Source: Segnochrobactrum spirostomi | GTDB lineage: Bacteria; Pseudomonadota; Alphaproteobacteria; Rhizobiales; Segnochrobactraceae | DNA length: 64,000 nucleotides | Direction of reading: 5' to 3' | NCBI RefSeq assembly: GCF_009600605.1 | Contig: NZ_VWNA01000003.1 | Location: 620,001-684,000 of the forward strand | Part shown: positions 44,705-54,602 of the stretch, piece after piece | How positions within the stretch are numbered: the stretch's first letter is position 1 | How the letters are laid out: the number at the start of each line of letters is the position of its first letter | Notes under the pieces: model-generated | Database searches by the model: none | The model's input: the letters and a program-made list of their open reading frames with translations, nothing else | Told to the model about the DNA's origin: nothing | Made by a program: the position numbers and the translations under genes

Positions 44705-45544
44705 TTGGCCCGCAAAAGTGCAGCCCCCGCAAAAGCCGCGCGCGAGCCGCAGAAATTGCGCTACGAGGTCGTCTACGACCTTGTGCTGGATCTCATTGCC
44801 AAGAACGGCCTGAAGCCCGGCGACAAGCTTCCGAGCGCCACAGACTTGGTGGCGATGTCGGGCGTCAGCCTGATTTCGGTCCGACACGCGCTCGACAAGC
44901 TCGAAAATGCGGGCCGCATCCGCCGGCACCAGGGCATCGGCACCTTCGTCGCCCGCGAGCGGATCGTCAGCGAGCCGAGCCGGTCCGGCGAACTTCTGCA
45001 GACGCTGGCGGTCGACGGGGCCGAGCCGGAGCTTTCCACCGAGGTACTGGAGCTCGCCGTCGGCCTGCCGAGCCCGACGGTGGCCCGCGCGCTCGCCGTC
45101 GATCCGGGCACGCCGGTGTGGACGTTGGTGCGCCTACGCAAGGTGGGCCGCGATCCGGCCATTCTGGAGCAGGCCATTCTGCCCTTGTCGCTGGTGCCTT
45201 CGCTCGGTGAGGCACAGCTAACGGCCGGCGGTTCGCTCTATCGCTTCCTCGCCGAGCGCTACGACCTCGCCGACGAGCGCACCGAGCAAGTCTTCGAGGT
45301 GGTACGCCCGACGGCGGCGGAACGCGAGCGCCTCGGCTTGCAGCCACGCGAACAGGTCGTGCGCATCCGCGGCGTCAGCTTCACGGCCGCGGGCGTCGCG
45401 TTCGATTGCTGGAGCCAGACCTACCGCGCGACCGATTTCGTGTTCTACACCACCGGCAACGGCCAGCACCGTCTGCTCGCCCCATCCCAGACCGACGATT
45501 GGAGCGTGACGCCGCTGCCGGGCGTCTCCTCCAAACGCGGCTGA
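44705..45544 (+). CDS. GntR-family (HutC-type) transcriptional regulator
   Basis: About 279 residues from a TTG at 44705 with GAGGAGAG before it; the frame is open to 44552, but that part is not conserved. GntR winged helix (LKPGDKLPSATDLVAMSGVSLISVRHALDKLENAGRIRRHQGIGTFVA) followed by a UTRA ligand-binding domain (residues ~105-270). It is the last gene of the kinase operon and probably represses that operon and the divergent importer through the shared motif at 40658 and 49363. Confidence 0.88.
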   Translation: MARKSAAPAKAAREPQKLRYEVVYDLVLDLIAKNGLKPGDKLPSATDLVAMSGVSLISVRHALDKLENAGRIRRHQGIGTFVARERIVSEPSRSGELLQTLAVDGAEPELSTEVLELAVGLPSPTVARALAVDPGTPVWTLVRLRKVGRDPAILEQAILPLSLVPSLGEAQLTAGGSLYRFLAERYDLADERTEQVFEVVRPTAAERERLGLQPREQVVRIRGVSFTAAGVAFDCWSQTYRATDFVFYTTGNGQHRLLAPSQTDDWSVTPLPGVSSKRG

Positions 45545-45554
45545 TGACGCGCGC

Positions 45555-47258
45555 TCAGGCGCTCGCGCGCAGGCTCGGATCGAGCCTCGGGATCGCCGCC
45601 ATCAAAGCGCGGGTGTAGGCCGCCTTCGGTGCCCCGACGACCTCGGCCGGCGGCCCCTCCTCGACGATGCGACCGTTGTGCATCACGGCGATGCGGTCGG
45701 CATAATCCGCCGCCGTCGAAAGATCGTGGGTGATCATCAGGATCCCCATCGCCTGGGTGCGGCACAGCGCGCGCAGGAGATCGAGGATGCCAGTGCGCAC
45801 GGACACGTCCAGCATCGAGACCGGCTCGTCGGCAAGCAGCAGCGACGGCCGCAGGATGATGCTGGCGGCGATGGCGACCCGCTGGCGCTGGCCGCCCGAG
45901 AGCTCATGCGGATAGCGGTGGACGAACCGCGCGGCGGGGCTGAGCCCGACGGCCTCCAGCGCGGCGTTCACCCGCGCGGCCCGCTCGGTGCGGGGCAAGC
46001 CCGGCTCGTGGATGCCGAGCGGCTCGGCGACCGTCTCCCCGACCCGAAAGCGGCTGTCGAGCGCCTCGTAGGGGTCCTGGTAGATCATCTGCATCCGGCG
46101 GCGAACCCGGCGCCATTCGGCCGGCGGAAGACCGGTCAGGTCCCGCCCTTCGAACAGGATGTGGCCCCCGTTCGCCGGCACCATGCCGAGTGTCGCCTGC
46201 AAGGTGCTCGTCTTGCCGCAGCCGGATTGCCCGACCAGCGCCACGAGGTCACCGCGCCGGACGGAAAGCGAAATGCCGTCCACCGCCTGCTTCTCCGGCG
46301 GCCGTCGGCGGAGCACGATGTCGGCGAACCGCGGAGCGGTCGCGTAGGCGACGCGTAGGCCTTCGAGGCGCAGGAGCGGGGCGTCGTCGCCCTTCAGGGC
46401 CACCGGCGAGCCGGCGATTGCCGCCGCAAGCGTCGGCGCGGCCTTGAAGAGCCGGCCGGTATAGGGGTGCGCGGGATGATGATAGAGCTGCGTGACCGCG
46501 CCCTGCTCGACGAGCTCGCCCTTCAGCATGACGCCGGCGCGCGCGCAGGTCTCGGCGACCACGCCGAGATCGTGGGTGACCAGGATGACGCCGAGCTGCA
46601 ATTCGCGGCCGAGCCGCACCAGGAGCTCCAGCACCTGCTTCTGGATCATCACGTCGAGCGCGGTGGTCGGCTCGTCGGCGAGAAGAACCTTCGGATTGCA
46701 GGCGAGCGCCATCGCGATGATGGCGCGCTGGCGCATGCCGCCGGAGAATTGGTGCGGATAGCGTGCGGCCTGATCCGGCGCGATGCCGACGAGGCCGAGC
46801 AAGTCTCCGACCCGCTGGAGCCCCGCGCGGCCGCGGGCCATGCCGTGGACCTCCATCGCCTCGGCGATCTGCCAGCCGACCGTCTTGACCGGGTTCAGGG
46901 CGTTCATCGCGCCCTGAAACACCATCGCGACGTCCTTCCAGCGGTGAGGCGCGACGCTCGCCTCGCCGCGGGCGAGGATATTCTCGCCGTTGAGGACGAT
47001 GCGGCCACCGACCCGCGCGGACGACGGTAGCAGACCCATCACCGCCTGGATCGTGGTGGTCTTGCCGGAGCCGGATTCGCCGATGAGGCCGTAGCACTCG
47101 CCGGCCTCGAGGTGCAGCGACACATCGCGCACCACATGCGCTTCCGGGGAACCGACGGCGTTGCCGAGCGCGAACCAGACGTTGAGCGCCTCGATCGAGA
47201 GGAGCGGCGTGCGGGTTGCGGGCGTGGGTCCGGCCGAAGCGGCGATGGTGGCGCTCAT
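45555..47258 (-). CDS. Dipeptide/oligopeptide ABC transporter ATPase, DppD-DppF fusion
   Basis: 567 residues from the ATG at 47258. NBD1: [40 protein letters not shown]2: [37 protein letters not shown]. The linker after NBD1 ([17 protein letters not shown]) is the usual OppD/DppD tail. It provides both ATPase domains for the permeases encoded immediately upstream (4-base ATGA overlap). Confidence 0.92.
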   Translation of the reverse strand: MSATIAASAGPTPATRTPLLSIEALNVWFALGNAVGSPEAHVVRDVSLHLEAGECYGLIGESGSGKTTTIQAVMGLLPSSARVGGRIVLNGENILARGEASVAPHRWKDVAMVFQGAMNALNPVKTVGWQIAEAMEVHGMARGRAGLQRVGDLLGLVGIAPDQAARYPHQFSGGMRQRAIIAMALACNPKVLLADEPTTALDVMIQKQVLELLVRLGRELQLGVILVTHDLGVVAETCARAGVMLKGELVEQGAVTQLYHHPAHPYTGRLFKAAPTLAAAIAGSPVALKGDDAPLLRLEGLRVAYATAPRFADIVLRRRPPEKQAVDGISLSVRRGDLVALVGQSGCGKTSTLQATLGMVPANGGHILFEGRDLTGLPPAEWRRVRRRMQMIYQDPYEALDSRFRVGETVAEPLGIHEPGLPRTERAARVNAALEAVGLSPAARFVHRYPHELSGGQRQRVAIAASIILRPSLLLADEPVSMLDVSVRTGILDLLRALCRTQAMGILMITHDLSTAADYADRIAVMHNGRIVEEGPPAEVVGAPKAAYTRALMAAIPRLDPSLRASA

Positions 47259-48265
47259 GCCTCTCTCCCCCGACGAGGTGCCGCCTCGGGACGGTGTGGC
47301 GGCGTCCGCATCTGCCAGTGGCGGAGCGACAGATAGGAAATGCGCAGGCGCGGGTTGAGGCTGTCCTCGATGGCCCGGCCGAGCATGTAGCACCCCATGA
47401 CGATGCCGCCGACCGCGAGCCCGGCCGGGACCACGGCCCACCACGCCCCGGCGCTGGCGGCGGCACGGTTGAAGGCGTGCTCCAGGATCGTGCCCCAGGT
47501 GATGGCCGTGCTGTCGGACAGGCCGAGGAAGGCGAGCGCCGTCTCGTTGAAGATCGCGAGCGTCACCGCGAGAACGGCATTCGCGGCGAGCAGCGGCCCG
47601 AGCTGGGGCAGGATGTGGCGGCGGATGATGGAGACGTGCGAGGCGCCGAGCGCCTCGGCACGCCGCACGAAGACACGGCCGCGCAGGCCCTTCACCTGCG
47701 CCCGGATCAGACGCGCCGGACTCGTCCACATCAGCACGCCGATGACGATGACGACATGGGTGAGACTCGGTCCCCACACCGCCGCGACGACGATCATCAG
47801 CACCATCTGCGGGATGACGATGAGATAGTCGGTGATGCGCATGAGCACCATGTCGACCCAGCCGCCGAAATAGCCGGCGGCAACCCCGACGACGGTGCCG
47901 ATACCGATCGCGATCAGGCTCGCCGACAGCCCGACGAGCATCGAGATGCGGCTGCCGCGGATGACGAGGCTGAGCATGTCGATGCCGCCATCGTCGCAGC
48001 CGAGCCAATGGGCGGCAGAGGGCGGCTGAAACACGCCGCAGGTCGCCTCGACCGTGCTGTAGGGCTCGATGAGCGGGGCGAACAGCGCGACGAGGGCGTA
48101 GAACGCGATGATGACGAGGCCGATCACCGCGCCGGGATCGTGCAGCACCGTCGCGATCGCCGAGGGAGGCGCCGTCGCCGCTCCCTCCTTGTCGAGACTG
48201 GAGGGGGTGTCGGGACTGAGGCCGGCCGCCGCCGGATCGATCAGGGGTGCCGGATTGCCGCTCAT
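47255..48265 (-). CDS. Peptide-type ABC transporter permease (DppC-like)
   Basis: 336 residues. DppC N-terminal segment ALFAPLIEPYSTV, lid GCDDGGIDMLSLVIRGSRISMLVGL, and EAA loop AEALGASHVSIIRRHILPQLGPLLAAN. Five to six membrane helices. Overlaps the permease gene upstream and the ATPase gene downstream by 4 bases each, so the operon is tightly coupled. Confidence 0.92.
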   Translation of the reverse strand: MSGNPAPLIDPAAAGLSPDTPSSLDKEGAATAPPSAIATVLHDPGAVIGLVIIAFYALVALFAPLIEPYSTVEATCGVFQPPSAAHWLGCDDGGIDMLSLVIRGSRISMLVGLSASLIAIGIGTVVGVAAGYFGGWVDMVLMRITDYLIVIPQMVLMIVVAAVWGPSLTHVVIVIGVLMWTSPARLIRAQVKGLRGRVFVRRAEALGASHVSIIRRHILPQLGPLLAANAVLAVTLAIFNETALAFLGLSDSTAITWGTILEHAFNRAAASAGAWWAVVPAGLAVGGIVMGCYMLGRAIEDSLNPRLRISYLSLRHWQMRTPPHRPEAAPRRGREA

Positions 48266-49224
48266 GCCGTCACCCGCGGGTCGAGGCGGAAATAGGTGAG
48301 GTCGGCGATCAGATTACAGGCCGTGACCGCGATCGTGATGGCGAGGAAGCCGCCCTGGAGCATCGGATAGTCCCGCTGGAGCACCGCCTCGTAGAGCATC
48401 CGGCCGATCCCGGGCCAGGAGAAGATCACCTCGACGAGGATCGAGCCCGACACGATCGAGCTCAGCGACAGCGCGGTCATCGTGATGACCGGCAGCATCG
48501 CGTTGCGCAGCGCGTGGGAGACGATGATCCGTCGGCGCGGCACGCCCTTGGCCCGGGCGGTGAGGATGTAGTCCTCGCCCAGCGTCTCCAGCATCGCGGA
48601 GCGGACGATCAGCGTGTTCTCGGCAAACAGGGTCAGCGTCAGGGTCGCCACCGGCATGATCATGTGCAGGCCGACGTCCGTGACCGTACCCCACAGGGAA
48701 TCGTCCATGCGGAACGGATCGGCCATCCCGGCCGAGGGCAGCACGCCGGCAAAGGCGATGAGGATCATCACCCCCAGGAACTGGGTCGGAAAGGCGTAGA
48801 GCAGGACGGCGATGTTGGTGGAGAGGTGATCGAACCAACCGCCCCGCCGGGCCGCCGCGACGACGCCGAGAGCGCTGCCGATCAGGATGGCGAGCACAGT
48901 GCCGGTCGCCACCATCGGCAACGTGTTCGCGAAGGCTTCGATGAGATTGTCCGTGACCGGCAGGCGGTTCGAATAGGACACCCCGAGATTGCCGTGGGCG
49001 AGCTGGACGAGATAGCGCCAGAACTGAATCGTGAGCGGCTGATCCAGCCCGAACTCGACCTCGAGAGCGTGCTTGAGTTCCGCCGAGGCGTTCGGCACCC
49101 GTGAGATGCGGGTGACCGCACTGCCCGGCAGGACGCGGAAAAGCAGGAAGTTCAGCACCGTCGCGACGGCGACGGTGACGACGGCGAATCCGATGCGCTT
49201 GACGAGATAGGCTGCGCCGAACAA
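48262..49224 (-). CDS. Peptide-type ABC transporter permease (DppB-like)
   Basis: About 320 residues from a TTG at 49224 (GGGGGGCG upstream), giving the normal DppB N-terminus LFGAAYLVKRIGFAVVTV. The frame stays open to 49365, but that part has no family similarity and overlaps the promoter. EAA loop TARAKGVPRRRIIVSHALRNAMLPVITM and the typical end LEVIFSWPGIGRMLYEAVLQRDYPMLQGGFLA. Divergent from the binding-protein gene. Confidence 0.87.
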   Translation of the reverse strand: MFGAAYLVKRIGFAVVTVAVATVLNFLLFRVLPGSAVTRISRVPNASAELKHALEVEFGLDQPLTIQFWRYLVQLAHGNLGVSYSNRLPVTDNLIEAFANTLPMVATGTVLAILIGSALGVVAAARRGGWFDHLSTNIAVLLYAFPTQFLGVMILIAFAGVLPSAGMADPFRMDDSLWGTVTDVGLHMIMPVATLTLTLFAENTLIVRSAMLETLGEDYILTARAKGVPRRRIIVSHALRNAMLPVITMTALSLSSIVSGSILVEVIFSWPGIGRMLYEAVLQRDYPMLQGGFLAITIAVTACNLIADLTYFRLDPRVTA

Positions 49225-49355
49225 CGCGCCCCCCAAGGGTTCTATCGGTGGCCGGGCGACCGCAATCGCGCCCGCAGGAGGGTGCCGGCCCGCGGCCCTG
49301 CGGTGCGGCCGGTCAAGGCGGCCTCCGCGGGGTCCGGGACACCGTGCCGGCGCCC

Positions 49356-49384
49356 TTGACAGCACTCATCATACTCAGCATTCT
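49356..49384. promoter_or_regulatory. Overlapping divergent promoters with GntR-type operator
   Basis: Plus strand: TTGACA (49356-49361), 17 bases, CATTCT (49379-49384) towards the binding-protein gene. Minus strand: TATGAT inside CTGAGTATGATGAGTG (49378-49363), with a TTGATT 18 bases upstream, towards the permease genes. The 16-bp motif matches 14 of 16 bases of the site at 40658 and covers the -10 box in the same way. The rest of the 320-base spacer 49225-49544 has no gene. Confidence 0.65.
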
Positions 49385-49544
49385 TTTTGGAAATCAAGGC
49401 GGCAAAATATGTCCCTCGCGGGCGGGCCGGCCGGTGACGCCATGGCGTTCCGGAGCCGGTTCGGAAAAATCCTTCCTCCGCCTTGGCCACCGGTCTCGCG
49501 ACGTCGGGGCCGGATCACGTCTTCCAGAAGGGGCCGAGAGGATC

Positions 49545-51230
49545 ATGACACCGACCGAAGCCAGGCGCAAAGCCACCGGACACGAAACCGCCCGCCACCG
49601 TTTGCGCCGCGCGCTGCGCGCCGGCCTGATGGTAGCCGCCCTCGCCGCACCGACCTTCGCGGCGAGCGCCGCCCAGGCGGGCGACATCCTTCGCATCGGC
49701 GCCACGCTGCCGATCGACTCGCTCAATCCGTTCGTGGCGAACGCCGATTATGCGAGCGTCGCCTATCAATATGCCTATCCGTTCCTGACGACCTACGATC
49801 GCGACCTCAAGATCGTCCCCTATTTCGCGACGTCGTGGGAACCGAGCGACGGCGGCCGGGTCTGGACCTTCCACACCCGCCCCGGCGCCAAGTGGTCGGA
49901 CGGCACGCCGCTGACGGCGAAGGACGCCGCCTTCACCTTCAACATGATCAACAAGTTCCGCACCGGCTCGACCGCGCGGCTGTCCGGCTGGGTCACCAAC
50001 CTGGTTAAGGCCGAGACGCCGGACGACAACACGCTGGTGCTGACCTACAGCGCGCCCGCCGGCCACGTTCCGGTGCAGATGCAGGCGCTGCCGATTCTGC
50101 CCGCCCATGTGTGGGCGCCGATCGCCGAGGGCGACGGGACCAAGATCACGTCCTTCCAGAACGAGACGCCGTGGGTCTCCGGCGGTCCGTTCGTCTTCGC
50201 CAAGCACGCCAAGGACCAGCTCGCGCTGTTCCGTCGCAACCCCGCTTGGTGGGGCGAAAAGAAGCCGGCCATCGACGGCTTCGGCCTGCAATTCTTCGCC
50301 AACGACGACGCGATGGTGACCGCGCTGGTCTCCGGCCAGATCGACATGACCGGCTCGCAGACGCCGGCGACCGCCGTGGAAACACTGCGCAAGGCCGGCA
50401 TGGTGGTGGATCACACCCCCTCGACCGGCTTCAAGACGCTGATCCTCAATTCCAACACCGCCAAGAAGCAGCATCGGGAGCTGCTCGACCCGAAGGTGCG
50501 CGAGGCGATGGAATATGCCATCGACCGCGACGCGATCGTCAAATCGGCCTGGCTCGGCTATTCGACGCCCGGCTCCACCATCGTCGCCCCCTCGACGGGC
50601 TGGCATGACACTGCGATCAAGGGCTTGCCGTTCGACATCGAGAAGGCGAACGCCCTCCTCGACGCGGCCGGCTACAAGCTCGGCCCGAACGGCGTGCGCA
50701 TCGCCGGCGATCATCCCATGGCCTACGAGGTCATTTTCCCGACCGAGGAAAGCGGCACCGGGGACCGTGTCTTCCAGATCATTCGGGCGGGGCTCGCCAA
50801 AGCGGGCATTGCCATCTCGATGCGCAAGCTCGACACCGAGGCGGCGAGCGAGGCGATCCAGGCACCGGACGGCAAGTACGAAGACTTCGATCTCGCGATG
50901 TGGAACTGGGTGCCGCCGGTCGATCCCGATTTCGTCCTGAGCGTGCTCACCTGCGCTCAGCGCGGCAGCACCAGCGACACCGGCTATTGCAATCCCGAAT
51001 ACGACGCCCTCTATGCCGAGCAAGGCAAGCAGGTCGACGAGGCCGCCCGGCGGGCCACGGTGGACAAGATGCAGGCGCTCGCCTATGCCGCCCGTCCCTA
51101 TATCGTCCTCAATTATCCCGACGTGATCGAGGCGCATAATCCGGCCTGGAAGGGCTTCGTGCTCTCGCCCCTGGTCGGTTCGGTCAACAACATCTCGCCG
51201 GAAACCCTTCTGAGCGTGCACAAGGAGTAA
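49545..51230 (+). CDS. Peptide-type ABC transporter substrate-binding protein
   Basis: 561 residues from the ATG at 49545 (GAGAGG upstream). Signal peptide LRAGLMVAALAAPTFAASAAQA, then the SBP_bac_5 (DppA/OppA) fold: LPIDSLNPFVANADYAS, WTFHTRPGAKWSDGTPLTAKDAAFTFNMI, YAIDRDAIVKSAWLGYSTPGST. The ligand could be a peptide, a glyco-peptide or a sugar, since this family also binds oligosaccharides. Seven bases separate it from the aminopeptidase gene. Confidence 0.92.
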   Translation: MTPTEARRKATGHETARHRLRRALRAGLMVAALAAPTFAASAAQAGDILRIGATLPIDSLNPFVANADYASVAYQYAYPFLTTYDRDLKIVPYFATSWEPSDGGRVWTFHTRPGAKWSDGTPLTAKDAAFTFNMINKFRTGSTARLSGWVTNLVKAETPDDNTLVLTYSAPAGHVPVQMQALPILPAHVWAPIAEGDGTKITSFQNETPWVSGGPFVFAKHAKDQLALFRRNPAWWGEKKPAIDGFGLQFFANDDAMVTALVSGQIDMTGSQTPATAVETLRKAGMVVDHTPSTGFKTLILNSNTAKKQHRELLDPKVREAMEYAIDRDAIVKSAWLGYSTPGSTIVAPSTGWHDTAIKGLPFDIEKANALLDAAGYKLGPNGVRIAGDHPMAYEVIFPTEESGTGDRVFQIIRAGLAKAGIAISMRKLDTEAASEAIQAPDGKYEDFDLAMWNWVPPVDPDFVLSVLTCAQRGSTSDTGYCNPEYDALYAEQGKQVDEAARRATVDKMQALAYAARPYIVLNYPDVIEAHNPAWKGFVLSPLVGSVNNISPETLLSVHKE

Positions 51231-51237
51231 CCGGTCG

Positions 51238-52719
51238 ATGTCCGGTCTCAGTCTGGCGGCCTTCCCGGCCGCGCGCGACAATACCCGTCTCCTGGTCGTG
51301 CCGGTGGTCGGCGAGGGCGACGCCCTCGCGGCGGTTCCCGCCTTCGCCGTCCCTGGTCTCGACCGCCTCGTCACGGCACTGCAGCGCGATCCGCGCGTCT
51401 CCGCCGAAGCGGGGTCGGTGGCGCCGGTCGTGGTCGCGGGCGCCGGCGAGGACCCGGACCTGATGGCCGTCAGCCTCGGCGACGAGCGCACCGCCGACGC
51501 GGTGCGCGATGCCTTCCAGGCCGCCGCGTCGGAGACGCTCGGGCGCGACGCCTGCTTCGTCCTGCCGGCCGGCATCGACCCGGCCGCCGCGGCGCGCGCC
51601 GCGGCGGAGGGCATTCTTCTCGGTCGCTTCCGGCCCGAGGGCTCCTCGGACCCAGACGGCGAGGACGACACGCTCGTCCTCGCCGTGCCGGCAGAACACG
51701 TGGACGATCGGGCGGTCACGTCCGCCTTCGCGACCGGCCTCGCCGCCGGCCGCACCGCGAACTGGGTGCGCCACCTCGTCGAGCTGCCGCCGAGCCGCCT
51801 TTGGCCCGAGCGGCTCGCCGACGTCATCGCGACCCGCGCGCGGGAGCTCGGCTTGACGGCCGAGGTCTGGGACCGCCCGGCGATGCTCGCGGAAGGCTTC
51901 GGTGGCACCGCGGCGGTCGGCGTCGGCAGCGCGAACGGCCCCCGCGTGGTCGTGCTGAAGACCCCCCGCCCGCCCGGTGTCCGCCCGCTCGGCTTGGCCG
52001 GCAAGGGCATGACATTCGATGCCGGCGGCATCAACCTGAAGCGCGATCTCCATGAGATCCACCGCATGAAGGACGACATGGCGGGCGCCGCGGCCGTTGC
52101 GGGGGCTCTGTTCGCCGCCGCGGAACTCGGCCTCGCGGGACCCGTGATCGCCGTCCTGCCGATGGCCGAGAACATGCCCTCCGGCGCGGCTCAGCGGCCG
52201 GGCGACATCATCACCCATCCGGACGGCCAGACCAGCGAAGTAGTCGATACCGATTGCGAAGGCCGGCTCATCCTGGCCGACGCGCTCGCTTGGCTTCGGC
52301 GGCAGGGGGTCTCCGGCCTGATCGACGTCGGCACGCTGACCGACGGCGGCGGCGTCGGGCCGCTCCTCTGGGGCGCCTGGTCGAACGACGACGCCCTCGC
52401 CGAGGCGGTCTTCAAGGCGGGTGCGGCGGCGGGCGAGCCGGGCTGGCGGCTGCCGCTGAAGCGGCAATATCGGGCGCTGCTCGAAAGCCGCGTCGCCGAC
52501 ATTGCCAACGCCCCGCTCTCCCACGCGGACATCGGCCTCACCGCCGCGACCTTCCTCTCGGCCTTCGCGGGCGATACGCCGTGGGTCCACATCGACAACG
52601 GATCGAGCGCCTTCCTCGAGGAAGACATCGGCGTGTGGGAGGAAGGCGCGACCGGCTCGCCGGTCCGGGCGCTTCTGCAGCTTCTGATCGATCGCGCCGG
52701 GACCGCCTCGGCCGCCTGA
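51238..52719 (+). CDS. M17-family leucyl aminopeptidase
   Basis: 493 residues. Metal/active-site motifs: LAGKGMTFDAGGINLKR, MKDDMAGAAAV and DTDCEGRLILADAL, where the M17 signature normally reads NTDAEGRL, so Asn is replaced by Asp and Ala by Cys while the metal-binding Asp and Glu and the Arg are kept. The C-terminus has GWRLPLKRQYRALLESRVADIANAP as in PepA. It would cut N-terminal residues from peptides, consistent with a peptide importer upstream. Confidence 0.9.
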   Translation: MSGLSLAAFPAARDNTRLLVVPVVGEGDALAAVPAFAVPGLDRLVTALQRDPRVSAEAGSVAPVVVAGAGEDPDLMAVSLGDERTADAVRDAFQAAASETLGRDACFVLPAGIDPAAAARAAAEGILLGRFRPEGSSDPDGEDDTLVLAVPAEHVDDRAVTSAFATGLAAGRTANWVRHLVELPPSRLWPERLADVIATRARELGLTAEVWDRPAMLAEGFGGTAAVGVGSANGPRVVVLKTPRPPGVRPLGLAGKGMTFDAGGINLKRDLHEIHRMKDDMAGAAAVAGALFAAAELGLAGPVIAVLPMAENMPSGAAQRPGDIITHPDGQTSEVVDTDCEGRLILADALAWLRRQGVSGLIDVGTLTDGGGVGPLLWGAWSNDDALAEAVFKAGAAAGEPGWRLPLKRQYRALLESRVADIANAPLSHADIGLTAATFLSAFAGDTPWVHIDNGSSAFLEEDIGVWEEGATGSPVRALLQLLIDRAGTASAA

Positions 52720-52801
52720 GCGGCCGGCGCGGTCCCGCCCACCGCAATGAGGCCGGGGCACGCGCCGCGACAACGTCGCCGCGCAACCCCGGAGCGCGAG
52801 G

Positions 52802-54544
52802 ATGCCGAACCGTCCGCTTCGAAACGGAGCGGGCGGGGCGCGCCTCGCCGGTTTCCCCCTTCCGGCTCGGAGCCCGCCGATGTCCTCCCCCGTTTCCGCC
52901 GCGCCGGGTTCCGCCCTTCGGGCCGCCTTCGACCGGCTCGACACCCTCCCGGCGACGTGGCCGCTCACCGGCGGTGGCGTCTGTGTGGTCGAGCACAGCG
53001 GCGGCACGGTCCTGCACACCTTCGGCACCCGCGGCCCCGGCGATCCGACGCCGGTCTCCCCCGACGACCTGTTCGAGATCGGCTCGATCAGCAAGATCTT
53101 CGTCGGTCTCGCCATATTGCAACTCGAAGCCGAGGGCCGGCTCGATCTCGACGCGCCGGCGGCGACCTATCTGCCGTGGCTCGCGATCGGCACGCCCGAG
53201 GCGCCGGTCACCGTGCGCCATCTGCTGCACCATGCCGGCGGGCTGGTGAAAGGCGCCGACGATCCGCCGGACGCCCCCGCCCAAGTCTGGCTGCTCCGCC
53301 ATACCCATGCCGGCGCACCCGGCCGGCATTTCCACTATTCGAACCCGGGCTACGGCCTGCTCGGCCTCATCGTCGCGGCGCTCGACGGGCGTTCCTTGGC
53401 CGAGGCCACCGCCGAACGTCTGCTGCGGCCGATCGGCATGACGACGGCGGTCGGCGCCATCGGTCCCGAGGTGCGCCGTCGTCTCGTCACCGGCACCGAG
53501 CCGGCACGGCCGGAGCGGCCCTGGACTCCGGACGACGGCCTCGCGCCGGCCCCGTGGCTCGAAGTCGATGCCGGCGACGGCCATATCGCCGCGAGCCTCC
53601 ACGACATGGCCGCGTTCGGCCGGTTCCTCCTGGACCGCGGCGCGGGCGTCGTGCCGCCGGCGCTGTTTGCGCGCCTCACCGAGGAGTTCGCCCCGGGCGG
53701 CGAGGATTGGGTCGAGGGCTTCGGGTTGCCGGTCGCCGACAGCCGCTACGGGCTCGGCATCAATGTGGAGCGGGTCGGCGGCCATCTCTGCTTCAGCCAC
53801 GGCGGCGGCATGGTCGGCTATTCGAGTTTCGTCCTCGCCGATGTCGATGCCGGCATCGCGGTCGTCGCCCTGACCAACGCCAACGGCGATTTCGCCGTGG
53901 GCCAGGCGATCGCCCGCATGGTCCACGCCGCCGTCCGAGAGCCGGCGCGGCCGCTGCCCGTAACCGATCTCTCCCGCGCCGCCTTCCACCCGGCCTACGA
54001 TCCCGCGATGTGCGGCCTCTTCGCCGGCCACGACGGCCACACCACCGTGGCGATCTCGATCCGCGAACACGACGGTCGCCTGGAAACTGCCGGCGCCGGT
54101 GGCGAGGGTGTGCTCCACCGCACCTTCGGCGCCCGCTTCGCCACCGATCATCCGGCCTTGCACCGCTTCCACCTGACCTTCGTCGCCGAGAGCGGCCATT
54201 GGCTGTGGGGACCGGCGGTGCTGCGGCCCGGCACCGCACCGGCCATCGCCCCGCGCGGGCCGAACGCACGGTGGAAGGCCCTCGCCGGGCGGTATCGAAC
54301 CTACTCGCCGTGGTACCCGACCTTCCGCCTCGTCGACCGCGAGGGCGATCTCGTCCTGATCGCGCCCGGCGGGGTCGAGGCGGCGGACGGCGATACGCCG
54401 CTCGTGGAGATCGGCGAAGGACTGTTCCGCATCGGCGCCGATCCGGACGCCCCGGAGCGGTTGCGCGTGGGCCCGACCGCGAATGATCAGGTCCTGTGGG
54501 TCGAACGCGACGGTTGCCGCTATTCGCGGACCGCGTTCGATTGA
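52802..54544 (+). CDS. Serine hydrolase, beta-lactamase (S12) family
   Basis: 580 residues from the ATG at 52802 or 554 from the ATG at 52880; the first ~35 residues are not conserved. Catalytic SxxK is Ser95-Ile-Ser-Lys98 (numbered from 52802), followed by HYSNPGYGLLG (YxN) and HGGGMVGYSS in place of KTG. The C-terminal ~150 residues form a second domain. Related to D-aminopeptidases and esterases; no export signal is clear, so it probably acts on imported peptides or esters in the cytoplasm. Confidence 0.85.
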   Translation: MPNRPLRNGAGGARLAGFPLPARSPPMSSPVSAAPGSALRAAFDRLDTLPATWPLTGGGVCVVEHSGGTVLHTFGTRGPGDPTPVSPDDLFEIGSISKIFVGLAILQLEAEGRLDLDAPAATYLPWLAIGTPEAPVTVRHLLHHAGGLVKGADDPPDAPAQVWLLRHTHAGAPGRHFHYSNPGYGLLGLIVAALDGRSLAEATAERLLRPIGMTTAVGAIGPEVRRRLVTGTEPARPERPWTPDDGLAPAPWLEVDAGDGHIAASLHDMAAFGRFLLDRGAGVVPPALFARLTEEFAPGGEDWVEGFGLPVADSRYGLGINVERVGGHLCFSHGGGMVGYSSFVLADVDAGIAVVALTNANGDFAVGQAIARMVHAAVREPARPLPVTDLSRAAFHPAYDPAMCGLFAGHDGHTTVAISIREHDGRLETAGAGGEGVLHRTFGARFATDHPALHRFHLTFVAESGHWLWGPAVLRPGTAPAIAPRGPNARWKALAGRYRTYSPWYPTFRLVDREGDLVLIAPGGVEAADGDTPLVEIGEGLFRIGADPDAPERLRVGPTANDQVLWVERDGCRYSRTAFD

Positions 54545-54602
54545 GGCGATGCGACCCGCGAAGGTGGCTCGCGGGCCTGTTTTGAAGGCGGAAGGGACGG
54601 CC

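Noticed and set aside
49225-49365. Longer DppB start at 49365.
   Set aside because: The extra 47 residues have no similarity to DppB and would cover the divergent promoter.
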